Positions 1 through 8,043 of a stretch of 64,000 bases of DNA are shown piece after piece. Below the pieces are notes generated by a model. It was given only the letters and a program-made list of their open reading frames with translations. It did not search any database and had not been told where the DNA came from. The DNA comes from Kitasatospora sp. CB01950 (GTDB taxonomy: Bacteria; Actinomycetota; Actinomycetes; Streptomycetales; Streptomycetaceae). The DNA is taken from NCBI RefSeq assembly GCF_001905465.1, contig NZ_LISX01000004.1, forward strand, positions 493,667-557,666, written 5' to 3'. Each line of letters opens with the position of its first letter. The first letter of the stretch is position 1. The translations under genes and the position numbers were made by a program.

Positions 1-1035
1 AACACCGCCTTCGCCGAAGCCCTCGCCGCCGAAGCCGCCCCCGGCGCGGCCGTCCTGGTGCAGGACTACCACCTCTCACTGGCCCCCGCGCTGCTCCGCG
101 AACTCCGCCCCGACCTGCGCATCGGCCACTTCTCGCACACCCCCTGGGCCCCGCCCGACTACTACCGGCTGCTGCCCGACGACATCGCCGCCGACGTCCT
201 CCTCGGCATCCTCGGCGCCGACCGCGCCGCCTTCCTCACCCGCCGCTGGGCCCTCGCCTTCGCCGACTGCTGCGAAGCCGTCCTCGGCGCGAGCGTCGAC
301 CGCGACGTCCTCGCCGTCACGCATGCCGGCCGCACCACCCGGCTCGGCGTCCACGGCCTCGGCGCCGACGGCGAGTTCCTGCGCGAACGCGCCCACCGGC
401 CCGATGTGGACGAACGCCTCGCCGCCCTCCGCGAAGCCGTCGGCGACCGGCGCACCATCGTCCGGGTCGACCGCACCGAACTCAGCAAGAACATCGTCCG
501 CGGCCTGCTCGCCTACCGGCACCTGCTCCGCACCCGCCCCGAATGGCGCGACCGGGTCGTCCACATCGCCTTCGCCTACCCCTCGCGGACCGACCTCGTC
601 GAATACCGCGACTACACCGCGGCGGTGCAGCGGATCGCCGAGGACATCAACGCCGAGTTCGGCACCGCCGACTGGCAGCCGCTCATCCTGCACGTCAACG
701 ACGACTTCCCCCGCTCCCTCGCCGCGTACCGCCTCGCCGACGTCGCCCTGGTCAACCCCGTCCGCGACGGCATGAACCTGGTCGCCAAGGAAGTCCCCGT
801 CGTCTCCGACAACGGCTGCGCCCTCGTCCTCTCCCGCGAGGCCGGCGCCCACGCGGAACTCGCCGACGACGCGATCACCGTCAACCCCTTCGACGTCATC
901 GCCACCGCGGACGCGCTGGCGCTGGCCCTCGCCATGCCCCTCACCGACCGCGCCGACCGCACCAAACGCCTGGCCGCCGCAGCGACGGCGCTCCCGCCCC
1001 AGCAATGGTTCCTCGACCAGCTGAACGCGCTCTAG
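1..1035 (+). CDS. otsA: Trehalose-6-phosphate synthase, 3' part (5' end outside window)
   Basis: GT20-family enzyme that joins UDP-(or GDP-)glucose to glucose-6-phosphate, giving trehalose-6-phosphate in the cytosol. The open frame runs from base 1, so the N-terminus is missing. Visible family signatures are the acceptor segment FSHTPWAPPDYY, the catalytic stretch RVDRTELSKNIVRGL with the Arg and Lys of the OtsA active site, and VNPVRDGMNLVAKE, the donor-binding loop. About 344 residues are present of roughly 460-480 usual. It converges on otsB (trehalose-6-phosphate phosphatase), which supports the assignment. Confidence 0.93.
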   Translation, partial: NTAFAEALAAEAAPGAAVLVQDYHLSLAPALLRELRPDLRIGHFSHTPWAPPDYYRLLPDDIAADVLLGILGADRAAFLTRRWALAFADCCEAVLGASVDRDVLAVTHAGRTTRLGVHGLGADGEFLRERAHRPDVDERLAALREAVGDRRTIVRVDRTELSKNIVRGLLAYRHLLRTRPEWRDRVVHIAFAYPSRTDLVEYRDYTAAVQRIAEDINAEFGTADWQPLILHVNDDFPRSLAAYRLADVALVNPVRDGMNLVAKEVPVVSDNGCALVLSREAGAHAELADDAITVNPFDVIATADALALALAMPLTDRADRTKRLAAAATALPPQQWFLDQLNAL

Positions 1036-1063
1036 GGAACGGGTGCGAAACCAGGGAGAGCAC

Positions 1064-1220
1064 AACCAGGGGCGCGTGGGGGTACCTCCCGGCCCGCCAG
1101 GGCTGGGGGAGAACTGCGCGAAGGGGAACGCACCACGTCCGCAAGATCGCGACGCAGGACAATGACCTGCACGTGATCGCGACCTTGCGGACGGGCCTTG
1201 CGCTTGTCGCGCAGTTCCCC
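1064..1220. repeat. Modular intergenic repeat, copy 1 (nested hairpin between convergent genes)
   Basis: This fills the gap between convergent otsA and otsB. GAACTGCGCGA (1111-1121) pairs with its inverse near 1207-1217. Inside it, a 16-base arm (1137-1152) pairs with 1177-1192 with one G-U-compatible mismatch, followed by GCAGG/CCTGC. A 30-base module at 1081-1110, itself a hairpin (CTCCC-GCCC/GGGC-GGGAG), is absent from the related copy at 18675-18800. Position and folding suggest a bidirectional transcription terminator, but the family relationship shows it is also a dispersed repeat. Confidence 0.7.
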
Positions 1221-1232
1221 GGGTCCATGCCG

Positions 1233-2081
1233 TCACACCCCCAGCCGCAACGCCAACTCGTTCAGCAGGTCCACCACCCCCGCCGGCCCCGCCACCACCA
1301 GGTCCGCCCGGTCCGCCAGCTCGCGTACCGGTGCCTCGCCGGTGACCGGACCGCTGCAGACCAGCAGCCCGGGGTGCCCCTGCGCCCTCCGCCGGGCGAC
1401 CTCCTCGTACGCGGCGATGTCCCCGAGGTCGTCGCCCGCGAACAGCACCGGGCCGGCCTCCCGTTCCGCCAGGAACTTCCGGAGCGCGACGCCCTTGTCG
1501 ACGCCCGGCGGACGGAGTTCGAGGACCATCCGCCCGGGTTCCACCACCAGACCGTGGCGTTCGGCGAGTTCGGCCAGCGGCTCGCGCAGCCGGGCGAGCT
1601 CGCCGTCGGGGTCGTCCGCCCGCCGTGTGTGCACCGCCAGCGCCCGTTCCTTGTCCTCCACGGAGACACCCTCCGCGGCCTTCAAGTCGCCCAGCAGCAG
1701 TGGGAGTTCGTCCCGCACGGCCGCCACCCCGGGCGGCGGCGGGGCGGCGGTGACGGCCCCGGTCCGCGCGTCCCAGCGTTCGGCGCCGTAGTGCCCGAGG
1801 ACGGTGAGGTGCTCCAGGCCGGGGATGGCGGCGAAGCCGCCGTACGCGGCGGCGGTGGCAGCGGGCCGCCCGGTCACGACGACGACCGAGCCGACCAGCG
1901 GCGCAAGCGCGGTGAGGGCGGGGACGACGCCGGGGTGGGCGCGGGCCTGTCCGGGGTCGCGGACGATCGGGGCGAGCGTGCCGTCGAAGTCGAGTCCCAC
2001 GACCGCGGAGCGTGGGTCGGCGAGCAGGCCCGCCAGTCCGGTCCGCCCTGCCTGGGACGTGATCTGCTCAGCAATTCCCAT
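1233..2081 (-). CDS. otsB: Trehalose-6-phosphate phosphatase
   Basis: HAD-superfamily phosphatase that dephosphorylates trehalose-6-phosphate to trehalose, completing the OtsA/OtsB pathway. The N-terminal DFDGTLAPIV segment carries the DxDGT nucleophile motif. VVVTGRP is the second HAD motif, a KGVALRKFL segment supplies the Lys, and GDDLGD near the C-terminus is the metal-binding acid pair. I start at ATG 2081 (MGIAEQ), giving 282 residues. An upstream in-frame start at 2126 would add an Arg-rich stretch unlike the family. It lies 41 bp downstream of the DUF3263 gene on the same strand and converges with otsA. Confidence 0.92.
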   Translation of the reverse strand: MGIAEQITSQAGRTGLAGLLADPRSAVVGLDFDGTLAPIVRDPGQARAHPGVVPALTALAPLVGSVVVVTGRPAATAAAYGGFAAIPGLEHLTVLGHYGAERWDARTGAVTAAPPPPGVAAVRDELPLLLGDLKAAEGVSVEDKERALAVHTRRADDPDGELARLREPLAELAERHGLVVEPGRMVLELRPPGVDKGVALRKFLAEREAGPVLFAGDDLGDIAAYEEVARRRAQGHPGLLVCSGPVTGEAPVRELADRADLVVAGPAGVVDLLNELALRLGV

Positions 2082-2122
2082 GCCCCAGACGCTACCTGGC
2101 GCACGCCGCCGGCGGGCGTCTC

Positions 2123-2353
2123 TCACTGCCGGGCGTCACGCCGGTTCTCCCGTACCCGTCGCAGCCGGTTGACCAGGACGGGCTGGTGGGCGAGCGCCTC
2201 CGGCCGGTCGAGGAGGGCGTTGAGCAGTTGGTAGTAGCGGGTGGCGGAGATGCCGAGTTCCTGCCGGATCGCCTGTTCCTTGGCGCCGGCGGTCCGCCAC
2301 CCGCGTGCTTCCAGTTCGAGTACCGCCCGGTCGCGTTCGGTCAGTTCGGCCAT
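2123..2353 (-). CDS. DUF3263 small helix-turn-helix-like protein
   Basis: A 76-residue protein beginning MAELTERDRAVLELEARGW. It has the DUF3263 pattern: an N-terminal helix, then KEQAIRQELGISATRYYQLLNALLD, which reads like a winged-helix or sigma-4-like recognition segment, and a basic tail. The family is common in actinobacteria and has no established function; DNA binding is my inference from the HTH-like spacing. It is co-directional with otsB and 41 bp upstream of it, as in other streptomycetes. Confidence 0.8.
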   Translation of the reverse strand: MAELTERDRAVLELEARGWRTAGAKEQAIRQELGISATRYYQLLNALLDRPEALAHQPVLVNRLRRVRENRRDARQ

Positions 2354-2414
2354 GCGTCCAGGCTAAGCACCCCGACCGTCAGAGCACCGAGGGACACCCG
2401 AGCACCAAGGCGCG

Positions 2415-3677
2415 TCAGCCCTTGCGGGCCCGCGACGCCTCGGCCGCCGCCGCGGTCTGCAGTTCGCCGAGGACACTCTCGGCGCCCGGCCGCACGGCCT
2501 CGCCGATGCGCTGCTTGAGCATGCTGGAGACCTTGTCCCAGGAGGGGTCGCCGAGCGGGTAGAAGTTGGCACTGGGCAGCGCGTTGAGGAACTCGGCGAG
2601 GTCCTTGTGGACGGGGTTGGCGGACATCTCCTCAAGGGTGTCCTGGGTGACGGGCAGCATGTTGTACTGCTCGTCGAACTTGAGGGTGTTCTCCTTCGTG
2701 TAGGCGAAGTTGAGGAACTTCTTGATCTCGGCCTTGTGGTCGTTCGCCTTGAACGCCATGACCCAGTCGGCGACGCCGAGGGTGGAGGGCTTGACGCCGG
2801 CGTCCTTGCGCGGGATCACCGCGGTGCCGTACCGGATCTTGCCCGCGGCGGCCTTGCTGACCAGTCCGGGGTGGCCGTTGAGCATGGCGGTCTTGCCGGA
2901 GGCGAAGTCGTTGAACGCGGTCTTGCGGTCGACCTTGGCCGGGTCGTCGTAGGTGAGGTGCTTCTCGACCAGGTTGGTGCGCAGCCAGTTGAAGGTGGAA
3001 CGGTTCTGCGCGCTGTCGATGGTGTAGTTGCCGGCGTTGTCGGAGAGTCCGCCGCCGCCGCTCATGGTCCAGATCATCGCCTCGCCCTGGGCCTCCTCGG
3101 GGCCGAGCGGCAGCGCGTACGGAATGACGCCGGGGACCTTCGACTTGATCAGTTCGGCGTCGCGGCGCAGTTCGTCCCAGGTGGTGGGCGGGTTCGCGAT
3201 GCCGGCCTTGTCGAAGTAGTCCTTGTTGTACAAGAACACCCGGCTGGAGGAGATGAACGGTATGCCGTACTGGCTGCCGAGCACCTGGCCGGCCTTGGCG
3301 AAGGAGTCGAGGAGGTTGACCTGGGTGCTGTTGGAGAGCACCTCGCCGGCCGGGTAGAGGCGGTCGGCGGCGACCTGGTCGGCGTAGCCGCCGGTCTGGG
3401 CGATGTCGGGGGTCTTGCCCTTGGCGATCAGGTCGGCGAGGTGCTTGTCGATGTCGTTCCAACTGACCACGTCGACATGGATCTTGATGCCGGAGTTGGC
3501 GGCCTCGAAGCGGCGGGCCAGGTCGTTCCAGTAGATCGAGCTGGAGTTGGTCTCGTTGTCGCCGTAGTCGGCTGCGACCAGGTTGAGCGTGACACCCCCC
3601 GACATGTCCAGGGCCCCGCAGCCGGTGAGCAGCAGGGATCCGACGATGGGCAGGGGGAGCAGCGCTGATCGCTTCAC
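2415..3677 (-). CDS. ABC sugar-transporter solute-binding lipoprotein (orphan)
   Basis: A 420-residue family 1 extracellular solute-binding protein that would capture a sugar outside the membrane. The N-terminus is a lipoprotein signal (MKRSALLPLPIVGSLLLTGC; lipobox LLTGC). The mature part has typical SBP segments such as DIAQTGGYADQVAADRLYP, IPFISSSRVFLYNKDYFDKAG and GKTAMLNGHPG. No permease or ATPase gene adjoins it, so it must use a transporter encoded elsewhere, for example with the shared MsiK ATPase known in streptomycetes. A DasR-like site sits about 50 bp upstream, suggesting an aminosugar or chito-oligosaccharide ligand. GTG start. Confidence 0.88.
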   Translation of the reverse strand: MKRSALLPLPIVGSLLLTGCGALDMSGGVTLNLVAADYGDNETNSSSIYWNDLARRFEAANSGIKIHVDVVSWNDIDKHLADLIAKGKTPDIAQTGGYADQVAADRLYPAGEVLSNSTQVNLLDSFAKAGQVLGSQYGIPFISSSRVFLYNKDYFDKAGIANPPTTWDELRRDAELIKSKVPGVIPYALPLGPEEAQGEAMIWTMSGGGGLSDNAGNYTIDSAQNRSTFNWLRTNLVEKHLTYDDPAKVDRKTAFNDFASGKTAMLNGHPGLVSKAAAGKIRYGTAVIPRKDAGVKPSTLGVADWVMAFKANDHKAEIKKFLNFAYTKENTLKFDEQYNMLPVTQDTLEEMSANPVHKDLAEFLNALPSANFYPLGDPSWDKVSSMLKQRIGEAVRPGAESVLGELQTAAAAEASRARKG

Positions 3678-3728
3678 AGATGGACCGCTTTCATAGGGTG
3701 ACAGCGTGACCCTGTCAGGTGACCGGTT

Positions 3729-3744
3729 TGCGGTCCAGACCTGT
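3729..3744 (-). promoter_or_regulatory. Candidate DasR (dre) operator
   Basis: Read on the minus strand this 16-mer is ACAGGTCTGGACCGCA, matching 12 of 16 positions of the dre consensus ACTGGTCTAGACCACT, with the central GGTCT-GACC core largely kept. It lies 52-67 bp upstream of the GTG of the sugar-binding lipoprotein gene, a position suited to repression. It is weaker than the site before nagK. Confidence 0.5.
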
Positions 3745-3824
3745 CCTGGCGGAAGTTATCGAAGCGTCAGATCTTGTTGCGCTCAGCATGATGGACCGTC
3801 AGCGACTGTCCGGTAATGGGACAT

Positions 3825-4613
3825 TCAAGCTTTCAGAACGGTGACCCCGGCGTCGGCGAAATCGGCTGCCAGACGGTCGTCGACCTGGTTGTCGGTGACC
3901 AGGGTGTGCACCCGGTCGAGGCCGCAGATCCGGGCGAAGGCGCGGTGGCCGAGCTTGGTGGAGTCGGCGGCGACCACCACCCGGCGGGCCCTCTCGGCGA
4001 GCAGTCGGTTGACCGCGGCCTCGCCCTCGTGGTGGGCGGTGGCGCCGTGGTCGGCGTCGATCGCGTCCACGCCGAGCACCGTGGTGTCCAGGGTGAGTTC
4101 GCCGAGCACCTGGGCGGCCAGCGGGCCGATCAGTTCGTAGGACTGCGGGCGGGCGACGCCGCCGGTGACGACGATCTTCACCTGTGGGCGGACCGTCAGT
4201 TCGTTGGCGATGTTGAGGGCGTTGGTGACGACGGTGAGGCTCTGGCCGTTCTCGGGGTGCTCGGCGAGGTCGGGGCGGACGGCGAGGGCGCGGGCCACCT
4301 CGGTGGTGGTGGTGCCGCCGTTCAGGCCGACCACCTCGCCGGGAGCGATCAGACCGGCCACCAGGGCGCCGATCCGCTGCTTGGCGTCGGCGTTCCGGGC
4401 GGTCTTGTAGCGCAGCGGCAGGTCGTAGGAGACGCTGTGCGCCACCGCGCCGCCCCGGGTGCGGGTGACCATCTGCTGGCGGGCCAGCTGGTCGAGGTCG
4501 CGCCGGATGGTCGCGGCCGAGACGTCCAGCGCGCCGGCCGCCTCCTCGACGTCCAATTTGCCGTGCTCGGCCAACAGTTCCAGCAGTGCGTTCCACCGCT
4601 CGTACCTGGACAT
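3825..4613 (-). CDS. DeoR/GlpR-family transcriptional repressor
   Basis: A 262-residue sugar-phosphate-responsive repressor. Residues 1-55 form the DeoR winged helix (RYERWNALLELLAEHGKLDV...VSAATIRRDLDQLARQQ). Residues about 75-240 are the ISOCOT effector domain with GLNGGTTTTEVARAL and the terminal VVVAADSTKLG motif. An AAGGAG ribosome site lies 8 bp before ATG 4613. It is divergent from the SIS-domain gene across about 195 bp holding inverted TTGCGCA repeats, so it probably controls that gene and itself. By neighbourhood it resembles AgaR of GalNAc loci; that is inference. Confidence 0.88.
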   Translation of the reverse strand: MSRYERWNALLELLAEHGKLDVEEAAGALDVSAATIRRDLDQLARQQMVTRTRGGAVAHSVSYDLPLRYKTARNADAKQRIGALVAGLIAPGEVVGLNGGTTTTEVARALAVRPDLAEHPENGQSLTVVTNALNIANELTVRPQVKIVVTGGVARPQSYELIGPLAAQVLGELTLDTTVLGVDAIDADHGATAHHEGEAAVNRLLAERARRVVVAADSTKLGHRAFARICGLDRVHTLVTDNQVDDRLAADFADAGVTVLKA

Positions 4614-4696
4614 CGTTCCGCTCCTTCCACACCCGCCGACGCGCGCCCCCGCGGCCGGTCGGGACAGCTTGGCACACCCCGGTCATGGCCGATGCA

Positions 4697-4743
4697 TTGC
4701 GCAGTGATGCGCGAAACGGCTATAAAACAATCAGCTTTGCGCA
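4697..4743 (+). promoter_or_regulatory. Promoter and likely DeoR operator for the SIS-domain gene
   Basis: An inverted repeat TTGCGCA-gtga-TGCGCGA (4697-4714, 6 of 7 arm positions matching) overlaps a possible -35 (TTGCGC, 4697-4702), 18 bp before a -10 TATAAA (4721-4726). A further TTTGCGCA lies at 4736-4743, around the expected start site. TATAAA is unusually AT-rich for this genome. The layout fits a promoter repressed by the divergent DeoR protein. Confidence 0.55.
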
Positions 4744-4807
4744 CCCCTCATGGTGCACACGTCCTCAAGTACAGCCACCCGCAGGCAGTCATAAGGAGTC
4801 CGCACCC

Positions 4808-5728
4808 ATGCCGCACCTGTCCCTGACCGGCGAGGAGATCGCCACCCAGCCCGAGAACTGGCGCACCGCCGCGGCGCTGGCGGCGAGCGGCCCGGCCGGC
4901 CTGCCGCAGCGCGGCGAGCGCGTGGCCGTGGTCGGCTGCGGCACCTCGTGGTTCATGGCGCAGGCGTACGCCGCGCTGCGCGAGTCCGGCGGCCACGGCG
5001 AGACCGACGCCTTCGCCGCCTCCGAGTTCCCGCACGGCCGCCGCTACGACCGGGTGCTGGCGATCACCCGCTCCGGCACCACCACCGAGGTGCTGCGGCT
5101 GCTCGCCGACACCGACCTGCCGAGCACCGCGATCACCGCCTGCGTCGACCAGCCGGTCGCCGCGGACGCCGGCCACCTGATCGACCTGGGCTTCGCCGAC
5201 GAGCGCTCGGTGGTGCAGACCCGCTTCGCCACCACCGTGCTGGCCCTGCTCCGCGCCCACCTGGAGCTGGAGGAGGCCCGCCCGGCGGGTGTCGCCACCG
5301 TCGCCGAGGCCGCCGCGGACGCCGAGCGCGCCGTCGCCTGGCAGGTGCCGCAGGAGCTGGTCGAGCTGGAGCAGATCTCCTTCCTCGGCACCGGCTGGAC
5401 CAACGGCCTGGCGCAGGAGGCCGGGCTGAAGATGCGCGAGGCCGCGCTGGCCTGGACCGAGGCGTACCCGGCGATGGAGTACCGGCACGGCCCGATCTCG
5501 ATCACCGCTCCGGGACGCGCCGCGTGGGCGTTCGGCGCGCTGCCGGTCGGCCTGGCCGACGAGGTGGCGGCGGTCGGTGGCCGGCTGCTGGCCGACTCCG
5601 GCGCGGACGGCCTGGACCCGCTGGCCGACCTGGTCCGGGTGCACAAGCTGGCCGTCGCGGTGGCCGAGCACCGCGGTCTCAACCCGGACGAGCCGCGCAA
5701 CCTGACCCGCTCGATCGTCCTGGCCTGA
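4808..5728 (+). CDS. SIS-domain aminosugar-phosphate isomerase/deaminase (AgaS/GlmS-C-like)
   Basis: A 306-residue cytosolic enzyme with two SIS folds. VVGCGTSWFMAQAY (about residues 42-55) and ITRSGTTTEVLRLL (about 84-97) form the first sugar-phosphate site. FLGTGWTNGLAQEAGLKMRE and the terminal AYPAMEYRHGP belong to the second. It lacks the N-terminal glutaminase domain of GlmS, so it is more like AgaS, which deaminates/isomerises galactosamine-6-phosphate, or an equivalent on glucosamine-6-phosphate. Streptomyces also has SIS proteins acting on GlcNAc-6-phosphate, so the substrate is open. AAGGAG lies 9 bp before ATG 4808. Confidence 0.8.
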   Translation: MPHLSLTGEEIATQPENWRTAAALAASGPAGLPQRGERVAVVGCGTSWFMAQAYAALRESGGHGETDAFAASEFPHGRRYDRVLAITRSGTTTEVLRLLADTDLPSTAITACVDQPVAADAGHLIDLGFADERSVVQTRFATTVLALLRAHLELEEARPAGVATVAEAAADAERAVAWQVPQELVELEQISFLGTGWTNGLAQEAGLKMREAALAWTEAYPAMEYRHGPISITAPGRAAWAFGALPVGLADEVAAVGGRLLADSGADGLDPLADLVRVHKLAVAVAEHRGLNPDEPRNLTRSIVLA

Positions 5729-5809
5729 CCGCCCGCCAAGGCCCCGAAAACCCCCAGGAGTCGGCAAAGAGCGACAAAGCTCACCTCTCAGGACCAGACC
5801 AATCGATCG

Positions 5810-5825
5810 ACTGGACTAGACCTCT
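5810..5825 (+). promoter_or_regulatory. DasR operator (dre) of the nagKA operon
   Basis: ACTGGACTAGACCTCT matches 14 of 16 positions of the DasR-responsive element ACTGGTCTAGACCACT. It lies 29-44 bp before the nagK GTG, where it would block the promoter. DasR is the GntR repressor that senses glucosamine-6-phosphate and links GlcNAc use to development and antibiotic synthesis in Streptomyces. A dre before nagKA is known in that genus, so this site is well supported by sequence and context. Confidence 0.87.
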
Positions 5826-5853
5826 TCGACCTGGCCAAGGGAAACTGTCCCCC

Positions 5854-6786
5854 GTGAAGCACGTCATCGCACTCGATGTAGGCGGCACCGGCATGAAAGC
5901 CGCGCTGGTCGCCCAGGACGGCTCCGTGCTGTACGAAGCACGCCGACCGACCGGGCGGGAGCACGGCACTGATGCCGTCGTCGCCACCATCCTCGACTTC
6001 GCCGCCGACCTGGCGCAGGAGGGCCGCACCCGATTCGGTGCCGCCCCCCTCGCGGCAGGCGTCGCCGTGCCGGGAACGATCGACGAGAAGAACGGGATCG
6101 CGGTCTTCTCCGCCAACCTCGGCTGGCGGGACCTGCCGATGCGCAAGCTCCTCGGCGAGCGCCTCGGCAACATCCCGGTCGCTCTCGGCCACGACGTCCG
6201 GTCCGGCGGGCTCGCCGAGGGCCGGATCGGCGCCGGTCGGGGGGTCGACCGTTTCCTGTTCATCGCGCTCGGCACCGGCATCGCCGGCGCGATCGGGATC
6301 GGCGGCACGATCGAGGCCGGCGCCCACGGCTACGGCGGCGAGATCGGGCACGTGGTGGTCCGCCCCGGCGGCCCGCAGTGCGGCTGCGGCGCCCGCGGCT
6401 GCCTGGAGACCCTGGCCTCCGCCTCGGCGGTGTCCCGGGCCTGGGCCGAGGCCGTCGGCGACCCGACCGCCGACGCCGCCGACTGCGCGCTGGCGGTCGA
6501 GACCGGCGACCCGACGGCCCTGGCGGTCTGGCAGAACGCGGTGGACGCGCTCGCCGACGGCATCGTGCTGGCGCAGAGCCTGCTCGACCCGTCGACGGTG
6601 ATCGTCGGCGGCGGGCTGGCGGAGGCCGGTGACACCCTCTTCACGCCGCTGCGCGCCGCGGTGACCGAGCGCCTGACCTTCCAGATGCCCCCGAAGGTCG
6701 TTCCGGCCATGCTCAAAGACACCGCCGCGTCCCTGGGCGCAGGTTTGCTCGCCTGGGATCTGCTCTCCATGGAGGTGACCGCGTGA
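5854..6786 (+). CDS. nagK: ROK-family N-acetylglucosamine kinase
   Basis: A 310-residue kinase converting cytosolic GlcNAc (possibly GalNAc) to the 6-phosphate with ATP. DVGGTGMKAALV at residues 8-19 is the phosphate-binding loop. The ROK signature with zinc ligands is PQCGCGARGCLETLAS, preceded by the conserved GEIGHVVV, whose His is a zinc ligand. GHDVRSGGLAE carries the catalytic Asp. I use GTG 5854 (VKHVIALDVGG); the frame upstream belongs to no protein. Its last bases overlap nagA by four (GTGA), indicating coupled translation. A DasR site lies just upstream. Confidence 0.92.
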   Translation: MKHVIALDVGGTGMKAALVAQDGSVLYEARRPTGREHGTDAVVATILDFAADLAQEGRTRFGAAPLAAGVAVPGTIDEKNGIAVFSANLGWRDLPMRKLLGERLGNIPVALGHDVRSGGLAEGRIGAGRGVDRFLFIALGTGIAGAIGIGGTIEAGAHGYGGEIGHVVVRPGGPQCGCGARGCLETLASASAVSRAWAEAVGDPTADAADCALAVETGDPTALAVWQNAVDALADGIVLAQSLLDPSTVIVGGGLAEAGDTLFTPLRAAVTERLTFQMPPKVVPAMLKDTAASLGAGLLAWDLLSMEVTA

Positions 6787-7958
6787 CCGCGGACCGAACT
6801 GCACTGGCCGGAGCCCGACTGGTCCTGCCCGGCGGGGTGATCGAAGGCGGCCGGCTCACGGTCGGGGGAACCCGCATCGCGGACCTCGGCGGCGACCCGC
6901 TGCCCGGTGACCTCGACCTGACCGGGTACACCGTCGTCCCCGGCTTCGTCGACCTGCACGTGCACGGCGGCGGCGGGGCCTCGTACGCCTCCGGTGTCGC
7001 CGAGGAGGCGCTCACCGCCGCCCGCACGCACCTGGAGCACGGCACCACCACGACGATGGCCTCCACCGTCACCGGCGAGATCGACGAGGTCTGCCGCCAG
7101 GCGGCCGTGCTCTCCGAACTCGTCGAGGACGGCGTCCTGGCCGGCATCCACTTCGAGGGCCCGTTCATCTCGCACAACCGGTGCGGCGCCCACCGCCCCG
7201 ACCTGCTGCGCGACCCCGACCCGGCGCTGGTGCGCAAGCTCGCCGACGCCGCCCGCGGCCACGCGAAGATGTTCACCCTGGCCCCGGAGCTGCCGGGCGG
7301 CCTGGAGTCCGTCCGGATGCTCGCCGACCAGGGCATCATCGCCGCCGTCGGCCACACCGACTCCGACTACGCGATCACCCTGGAGGCGATCGACGCCGGA
7401 GCCACCGTCGCCACCCACCTGTTCAACGCGATGCCGGGCATCCAGCACCGCGCGCCCGGCCCGATCGTGGCGCTGCTGGAGGACGAGCGGGTCACCGTCG
7501 AGCTGATCAACGACGGCATCCACCTGCACCCCTCGGTGCTCGAACTCGCCTACGGCACGGCCGGCGCCGAACGCGTCGCGCTGATCACCGACGCGATGGG
7601 CGCGGCCGGCATGGGCGACGGCCTGTACCCGCTCGGCCCGCTCCAGGTCCGGGTCGAGGACGGCGTCGCCCGCCTCGTCGAGGGCGGCTCCATCGCCGGC
7701 TCCACCCTCACCCTGGACGTCGCCTTCCGGCGCGCCGTCACCGTGCTCGGCCTGTCGCTGAGCCAGGCCGTCACCTCGCTGTCCACCGTCCCGGCCCGGC
7801 TGATGGGCCTGGCCGACACCCTCGGCACCCTGGAGGCAGGCAAGAACGCCGACCTGGTCGTCCTCGAATCCGACACCTACGAGCTCGCCGCCGTGATGCG
7901 CCGCGGCGAGTGGATCGTCGGCGCGGACCGCTTCACCGTGGCCGGCAACCCGGCCTGA
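6783..7958 (+). CDS. nagA: N-acetylglucosamine-6-phosphate deacetylase
   Basis: A 391-residue amidohydrolase removing acetate from GlcNAc-6-phosphate to give glucosamine-6-phosphate, the DasR inducer. Metal-site motifs are VDLHVHGGGG (about residues 57-66), HFEGPF, GHTDSDYA, ATHLFNAM, and the catalytic Asp in ALITDAMGAAG. The C-terminal GTLEAGKNADLVVL closes the amidohydrolase beta sandwich. It starts with GTG inside the nagK stop and must be cotranscribed with nagK. Confidence 0.95.
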   Translation: MTADRTALAGARLVLPGGVIEGGRLTVGGTRIADLGGDPLPGDLDLTGYTVVPGFVDLHVHGGGGASYASGVAEEALTAARTHLEHGTTTTMASTVTGEIDEVCRQAAVLSELVEDGVLAGIHFEGPFISHNRCGAHRPDLLRDPDPALVRKLADAARGHAKMFTLAPELPGGLESVRMLADQGIIAAVGHTDSDYAITLEAIDAGATVATHLFNAMPGIQHRAPGPIVALLEDERVTVELINDGIHLHPSVLELAYGTAGAERVALITDAMGAAGMGDGLYPLGPLQVRVEDGVARLVEGGSIAGSTLTLDVAFRRAVTVLGLSLSQAVTSLSTVPARLMGLADTLGTLEAGKNADLVVLESDTYELAAVMRRGEWIVGADRFTVAGNPA

Positions 7959-7991
7959 CCCGGCACCGCCCGCGAGGGCGGCTCTGCACGG

Positions 7992-8029
7992 GGGGTGAGC
8001 AGCGGAACCTGCGCCTCGTTGCTCACCCC
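7992..8029 (+). promoter_or_regulatory. Stem-loop directly before the aldolase ribosome site
   Basis: Perfect 10-bp arms GGGGTGAGCA (7992-8001) and TGCTCACCCC (8020-8029) flank an 18-base loop, 33 bp after the nagA stop and 4 bp before the GGAG of the aldolase. No U-tract follows, so it may set relative expression or stabilise nagKA mRNA rather than terminate fully. Confidence 0.55.
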
Positions 8030-8043
8030 ACCCGGAGACCCCC

